Shown here: positions 58,625 to 64,000 of the stretch, piece by piece
Position numbering within the stretch: position 1 is the first letter of the stretch
Layout: each line of letters begins with the position of its first letter
DNA from: Eretmocerus hayati
Lineage: Eukaryota > Arthropoda > Insecta > Hymenoptera > Aphelinidae
DNA: 64,000 nucleotides
Reading direction: 5' to 3'
Assembly: GCA_029851415.1 (NCBI GenBank)
Contig: CM056743.1
Location: 10,470,727 to 10,534,726, forward strand
Made by a program: the position numbers and the translations under genes
Notes under the pieces: generated by a model
What the model saw: the letters and a program-made list of their open reading frames with translations, nothing else
Told to the model about the DNA's origin: nothing
Database searches by the model: none

Positions 58625-61600
58625 ATGGCTCGTGGTCGAGGCGGATATTACAATCGTTAGTATTTCCCTTCAACTTTCGCTTCTCCGGAAAGTAGAATCA
58701 GTGGTAGCTGAAAATAACGTGGTTCGTGCTTTTTTTTTAGGTGGACGGAGAGTCGCAATGGGCGGCAGACAAAGAGGTCCTGTCATAGTTGAATTGCCGC
58801 CGGACCCCGTGGCTCGAGCTGGGGGAGAGCCCGCCGTGGATAACGAACTAGCAGCTGCCATCCCGGGCCAACTGGACAATCAGCCAGAGAACGACGACCC
58901 GCCCGCGAACCCAGTAGGCGCCAACGAAAACGCGCACGCTCAACGTGCAGCCGCTGTTGCTGCGCCGCCGCCGCCTCCTCCTCGTCCCGTGAGTAACAGT
59001 TATTGTTATTGTTTATTAGATGAAAAGCGTCGGAAAATTCGAAAGTGCTGAGCTACTAAATGTGAATATTAGCAAGATTTGGAACGTGCGTGAAAGATCC
59101 CTTACCAGGGAAAATCATGGATTTTTTCGAGAACTTTCATCTAAATCATACAAATTTCCTAAGAGTGCCTATTTCGGCTTAACCGTGTGGATTTGATTTA
59201 GCCACATTAGTCGCAGAGGAAAACATTTCCATGGATTTCTTGCAGGATTCATCCGATAAATCCTTCATTCTGACAGGGCTGTGCGTGTTTCTCAATCTAA
59301 AGTCTGTTGAAATTGAGCTTGGCTAAAGTTTCTCACCGAATGGTAAACTTTCACCACCACCAAATCATTCACATTGAGATTGTATGCCACATCAAAATTG
59401 TTCAGACCACTTTTCGTGTAACTTGATTTGTTTCATTAATATTGCCATGAATTGCAAAATAGAAAAAATGATGTGCGTGGCGACCACGTGCGCAGGAAGG
59501 TGAAACCTTCTGACCGGAAATTCAGGATTCTATGATTTTTCAAATGAGATGCGACCAATGTGGTTACATGGATGTATTCACATTCTCAGTTGAAGGGGTC
59601 TATGTTGGCTAATTGTCTGCTTGTTGAGTATTTGGTCCCAACTCCATACTTGTATGGAATATTGATAGTATCTTGAAGTTTGAATGGTGTAATGTTGACA
59701 TAATACTAACTTACAGTTTGAGAAATTTAAAAATAATCGATTTTTAACGGATATCGAAACTTGGAGCTTACACTTGATGTGCTCATAAATTTGCAAATGC
59801 ACACATTAAACTTGCTGTTTTGAGATCATATTGATCGTGCATATGCTCATGACAATTCAGAGTCACAGAGGCAATACGCAAGTTGTATCGAGAGTTTACG
59901 AGCCACTACTTGAGAATCCTGGTGCTTGTGACAAGAGCATGCAATACTCTATTATGGGACGATCAAATGTATTGTTTCTTAGTTTGAAACATAACATGTT
60001 GATAATAAATCACAACTTTGGTCTAATCACTTTTGAAAATCTTGAGCTGAGACATTTCTAGAAACTTTGGGCTCGACATTCATGAAAATTCGAGGATCAC
60101 ATTTCAATGATTGGTAGCGGTTTGTGTCAGGTCTCAGTTAGATCTGATCATTTTTGAAAACTTTGAGCTTGGACCATTGTAGAAAATTTTGAGCTCGGGC
60201 TCCATGGGAAACTAAAGCTCACATTTGATATGCCGTGTATTAGACTGAGCATCCTGAACGCACAGTTTTTGTGTGTGTATTTATGACAATTCAGATTCAT
60301 GAAGTCAAGTTGAATTGGCGAGTATGATCATAATGATTGAGATGTATAAGAAACGTACCCATGTTGAATCCATGCATCGGCATGATCAAGAATAGCTAAC
60401 AAGAAGTCTCAGCCAGTGTATCGGATGCTCCATTTCGTCACTGATAATAGCCATTCAGGCTTGTAGTCCAAATTGAATATGTGCGCTTGAGTTTTCTTAC
60501 GAATCAACTCTTGTCTTAGTTCAGAGTAACACATCCCATTTCATTATCGACATATCCAATAAAAGCAAATGAATTACCATTCTGGTGCTAACTCGATTGA
60601 GAGTGTGGATGCAGCCTGACTATTCAGACGACGGAATCAATATTCCTAGTGAGATCTGACACTAACCGCTACCAAGTACCAACCATTCAAATGTATCCAA
60701 TGAACATGTTCTTTCCAAGGGAAAAGGTAATATATTTCACTACACCTCTGAATAACTGTGATTCATCACCACTCACAAGGGGAGGACCAGGCCTTTGGAT
60801 CGCGAATCCTTTCCAAAATTTTCTATCGTTTGGTATTACCTAGAATATGGAAAATCCAGAGTAACTCTGTCAAATGGGGCTCCTTTCCAAAGATATAGCC
60901 ATTGAGATTAGCATTACCCATATAGGCTCATGTTCAGAGGTGACGTATAGTAGATATACTGGCAATGCTAACTTTTTTGCTAGAAGCTCCGAACAGAAGG
61001 CCCATTTGGCGGAGTTACTCTGGATTCTTCATATTCTAGGTGACACAAAATTGTAAAAAAATTTCGTGAAGGATTGGTAATCCAAAGGTCTGGTGCCCCC
61101 TTGTCAATCCACTCATGCACAACACATCTGTTGATGTTGACATAATAAATTAGGCTATGGTCATCTGGGTGGATCCATACGAAAGATCATTGATCGTATA
61201 TCAAAGTCTCACAAAAGAGATATAATTTAGTTACACTCCGTGGCCACTCAATGGATATATCTGATAGTAGATCTGATGAATCTACCATATCTCATCATAT
61301 ATCTCATCGCCCGCCCGTATCGACGCGTCTGCTTACAAATGATGATGTTTCTGCGGAGTCGGGACGGGGTTTGCATGGGGCTAACGCTGTTACCGCCAAG
61401 CCAAGGCGCCCGTAAGAAGATCCCCCCTTTAGAACCCGGCGTTTACGCGGCAAAAAGTTACGCGCCGGAGTTCGCATCCAGCAACATTTTTCCCTGTGGC
61501 CAAATCGCCTCAGCGTCGGTAAAGAAGGTTTCACCTTCAAAAATACACTTAGTTCATAATTTCAATGAATATTAGGATGACCCATATGGACCAATTACTG

Positions 61601-62185
61601 TTCAAATACTCAAACATTTGTATTTCAATATTTCATTGTTGCAGGACCCAAATGAAGTGCATCGAAACAGACATCACCATCATCAGAAGAGGCCAACTCC
61701 ATACGATTTGAATAAACAAATAAAGAAATTGAAAGAGGTAACTATACACTGCCTAATGGAACTTCCACATTGCTCTTGAATGCTCTGAGTCAATCTGAGA
61801 ATTTTAAAAATCTTCTTTCTTTTTTTTACAGCAAAATAAGTCTCTTCGTGACAAAAATAATGAAATTGAAAGGGAGCAGCGCGAGAGGGCTCGCTTCAAA
61901 GAGCTCTTTGCTGAAGAAACAGCCAAGCTAGCCCCCGAGAGAGCTCCAGTACCAGTTCATCCTTTCAGTTTCGTTTACCCTCAGCCAGCAGCAGCAGCAG
62001 CAGCAGCGGTTTATCCAGCAGCACCAGCGACTTACCCAACAGCAGTGCCACCAGCTTACCAGAGCGGAGCCCCAGCTTTTCACCCAATGGCACCAGGTTA
62101 TCCTTACCACCAGTACCAACCGATCATGCAGCAACCCTCTCTACAGATGTACAGACAATCAGGGCAATACTTCCAGTACTTGTGA
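58625..62185 (+). CDS. RG-rich / coiled-coil / Pro-Tyr-rich protein, four exons, 241 aa
   Basis: Predicted exons: 58625-58655, 58741-58988, 61645-61737 and 61832-62185, with consistent phases (1,0,0) and GT..AG at each junction. The N-terminus is MARGRGGYYNRGRR, an RG-rich start typical of RNA-associated proteins. An acidic/Pro-rich part ending in six prolines follows. Exons 3-4 join into a charged coiled coil (YDLNKQIKKLKE, then EREQRERARFKELF). The C-terminus is rich in Pro, Ala, Tyr and Gln with a six-Ala tract (GCA repeat), ending QYFQYL. No family is recognised; a low-complexity RNA- or transcription-associated protein is my inference. Intron 2 is 2.65 kb. Confidence 0.68.
58989..61644. 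other. Intron 2 of the RG-rich gene
   Basis: Mostly AT-rich and non-coding. A sharply GC-rich island at about 61295-61545 is open in two frames but matches nothing I recognise. Confidence 0.45.
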
Positions 62186-62484
62186 ATTTTTATATCAGCC
62201 TCTCTGTGAATTTTTTTTAGCCTTTTATCTTGTGTCAATGCAGCAGTCACATGTAGCTAATTTTTCTCTCCAAAAGATGTCTAGATGAGTTTTTTACTGA
62301 TTTTCATCCTAGTGTAATCAGTTGATGATAACTTGCATTTAAAAATTTTTATCTGTAAGTTTAATGGGATTTGGGGAGACTAGAAGAAATATTTTTTTTG
62401 ACACTCAACTGTGTACATCAATGTGCATCTAGTGGTAATGAAAATTTTTTTGTTGAAAGATATGTGAAGTTCTGTCATTGTTTG

Positions 62485-62490
62485 AATAAA
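62485..62490 (+). terminator. AATAAA poly(A) signal of the RG-rich gene
   Basis: Canonical signal 300 bp after the stop, giving a short 3' UTR. Confidence 0.65.
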
Positions 62491-62618
62491 TAACTTTTGT
62501 AATTAAGAATTTTAGCGTAGAAAGTTTTTTGATGAAAATATTGTGAGAATAAGACGTCGAGTAGAGGGGTGGAAAAGACTCATGCTTAACTCGTTGGAGT
62601 GAGCTTCACTTGAATTTC

Positions 62619-62652
62619 ACTCCAAGTGAGTCAAATTTGACTCACTTGGAGT
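62619..62652. repeat. 34-bp perfect palindrome
   Basis: ACTCCAAGTGAGTCAAA is followed at once by its exact complement, with no loop. Half-copies of the same word lie just outside (62593-62600 and 62651-62672). Confidence 0.9.
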
Positions 62653-63395
62653 CAAAATTGACTCCAACAGGTTTAGAGAGCTGTTAGGAAATCAGGAGCG
62701 TTTATCTCATCACTGGAGTGACTTTGACGATGTTGAACTTTGGTAATTCTCTGTTTGAACATGTATCTCTCGACTTTCATCCATTCTTGTAATTTATGTG
62801 CTCACACATATATTGCATGAATAGATGTAAGTCAAGAGATTCAACAATATCTATACTTTTACAATTCTGATTTGAAAGACAATTCTCTGAGACGAAAACT
62901 TCTTCTTCAAGCGCATTGGATATGATATGCATGTAATTATTTCTTTCATATGATGACTATGAATGCTAGATTTATTGAAGTCATCTTACATACCAGGTCA
63001 CCTTATACTATGAATGAAAATTGTAGGATTTCATGGAACGAAAGTTGATTTACCCTCACTGGCACATACTTACATTTGTTAAGATTCCAAATTATTGCAC
63101 GGATATTACCTAAGAGCACTATCAGCTCAGAATCAAGATTAACATCACTTACTTGCTGTATAAGTCGTTCAACAAATGATACACCTTTGCTTCACAAACT
63201 TACATTCACCTGCAGTGTACAATGAGCCAACATACAAAACTTCAAGTTTAGAACTGGGGGGTTACAAAGACTGCTAAAGTGTTGTTGAGAGAGTAAAAGC
63301 GGATTATTATAACAAGCTACATCACTTGCATATATTCCACCCATTGATCCTAGCTTATCGACCCACTCTTGACTGAAAGCTCTAAATCTTAGCAC

Positions 63396-63457
63396 ATTAT
63401 TCAATCAAATTCTTCGCAGGTATATCACCTGCGAAGAAAAGAATTTGATTGAATAAT
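63396..63457. repeat. 62-nt hairpin with one bulge
   Basis: A 26-nt arm (ATTATTCAATCAAATTC + TTCGCAGGT) pairs fully with the other side around the loop ATATC, apart from one 5-nt bulge. The size would suit a pre-miRNA or a tiny MITE. Confidence 0.75.
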
Positions 63458-63729
63458 TCACTTGCATCAAATGTTTGCTTACCAAACTGATACATAATAA
63501 ATCTGACAAGGACAAGGTGAGAGAATATAGAATCATGATACTGGTTGATTCATTGTGAAATGCCTCATGAAATACTATTCTGGACAGTCGTGTTTGTAAA
63601 ATTTGATTAAAAAATCAGGGTCTGCCATGTATTAAAACAGTAGAAAAATAATCCAGCTGCAGCATTGAGCTCCATAATGTGAGCAGCAAGAGGGGGTTGG
63701 GAACATACTCTAATGCATAGCAAACAAGA

Positions 63730-64000
63730 AAGAGCCATTCAATAGCTGGCTTGCCCTGGTCAACAGTGGCACTGTCGCGCTGCATTAGCAACGTCGTCTT
63801 CGGGCACCTGGGCGTTCCACGTCAATCCAGCACGACCTCGTCCTGTTGCTCGTTCAGCCTCCGTCGACGCGACGTGAACAGTAAAGTTCGTCCTGGACAC
63901 ATACGGCACATCACCCGCGGCTCTTCGACGTCATATATCGAGCACCCATCCGAACCAGTAGCCGCCCGGTCAACGAGAAGGAGTACGTCGTTGAAGCTTA
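63730..64000. other. GC-rich segment cut by the window edge
   Basis: Composition changes abruptly from AT-rich to GC-rich, as in the Gypsy LTR and leader. No long frame. It may be the edge of another mobile element or of a gene's 5' UTR. Confidence 0.35.

Overview
The window looks like a piece of an insect nuclear genome; I suspect a wasp or other hymenopteran, but only weakly. The grounds are an AT-rich background, small coding exons with GT..AG introns, a BEN-domain gene, and insect-style Copia, Gypsy and Tc1/mariner-like elements, with no bacterial operon structure. Host genes were assembled by following splice sites and reading-frame phase across exons. They are predictions from one sequence without transcript support.

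Layout. 0.6-5.4 kb (minus): a four-exon gene for a small protein with a basic N-terminus and an acidic Ser/Asp-rich middle; its first intron holds a 1.37-kb terminal-inverted-repeat element and a long palindrome. 6.6-8.7 kb: two Tc1/mariner-type foldback elements. 10.8-11.9 kb: a 316-bp tandem repeat. 14.4-21.0 kb (plus): an eleven-exon BEN-domain gene (about 790 aa), phase-consistent from ATG to stop, with a 183-bp tandem array in one intron and a 151-bp array just past its poly(A) signal. 22.8-29.1 kb: non-coding, with three foldback structures.

29.2-41.8 kb is the most striking part. A minus-strand Mutator-like gene encodes a DDE transposase, a YqaJ-type nuclease domain and a Ulp1/C48-like cysteine protease in one reading frame. 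It is split by a 7.4-kb Gypsy LTR retrotransposon (32716-40115) whose two 1203-bp LTRs differ at one base that I could find. Removing the Gypsy element and one 4-bp target copy rejoins the host frame. Each Gypsy LTR carries eleven GTAC-cored palindromes upstream of a TATA box, and the gag/pol overlap has a canonical -1 frameshift heptamer followed by nested stems.

45.2-50.8 kb is an intact, very young Copia element with 530-bp LTRs, a perfect 5-bp target duplication and one polyprotein. 52.4-53.95 kb is a compound foldback element into which a tRNA-derived SINE inserted, with a 13-bp target duplication. 55.9-56.8 kb is a second copy of the Tc1-type foldback family. 57.7-58.2 kb (minus) and 58.6-62.2 kb (plus) are two divergent genes: a partial one of unknown function, and a four-exon gene for an RG-rich / coiled-coil / Pro-Tyr-rich protein. 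The last 300 bp turn GC-rich and probably enter another feature cut by the window edge.
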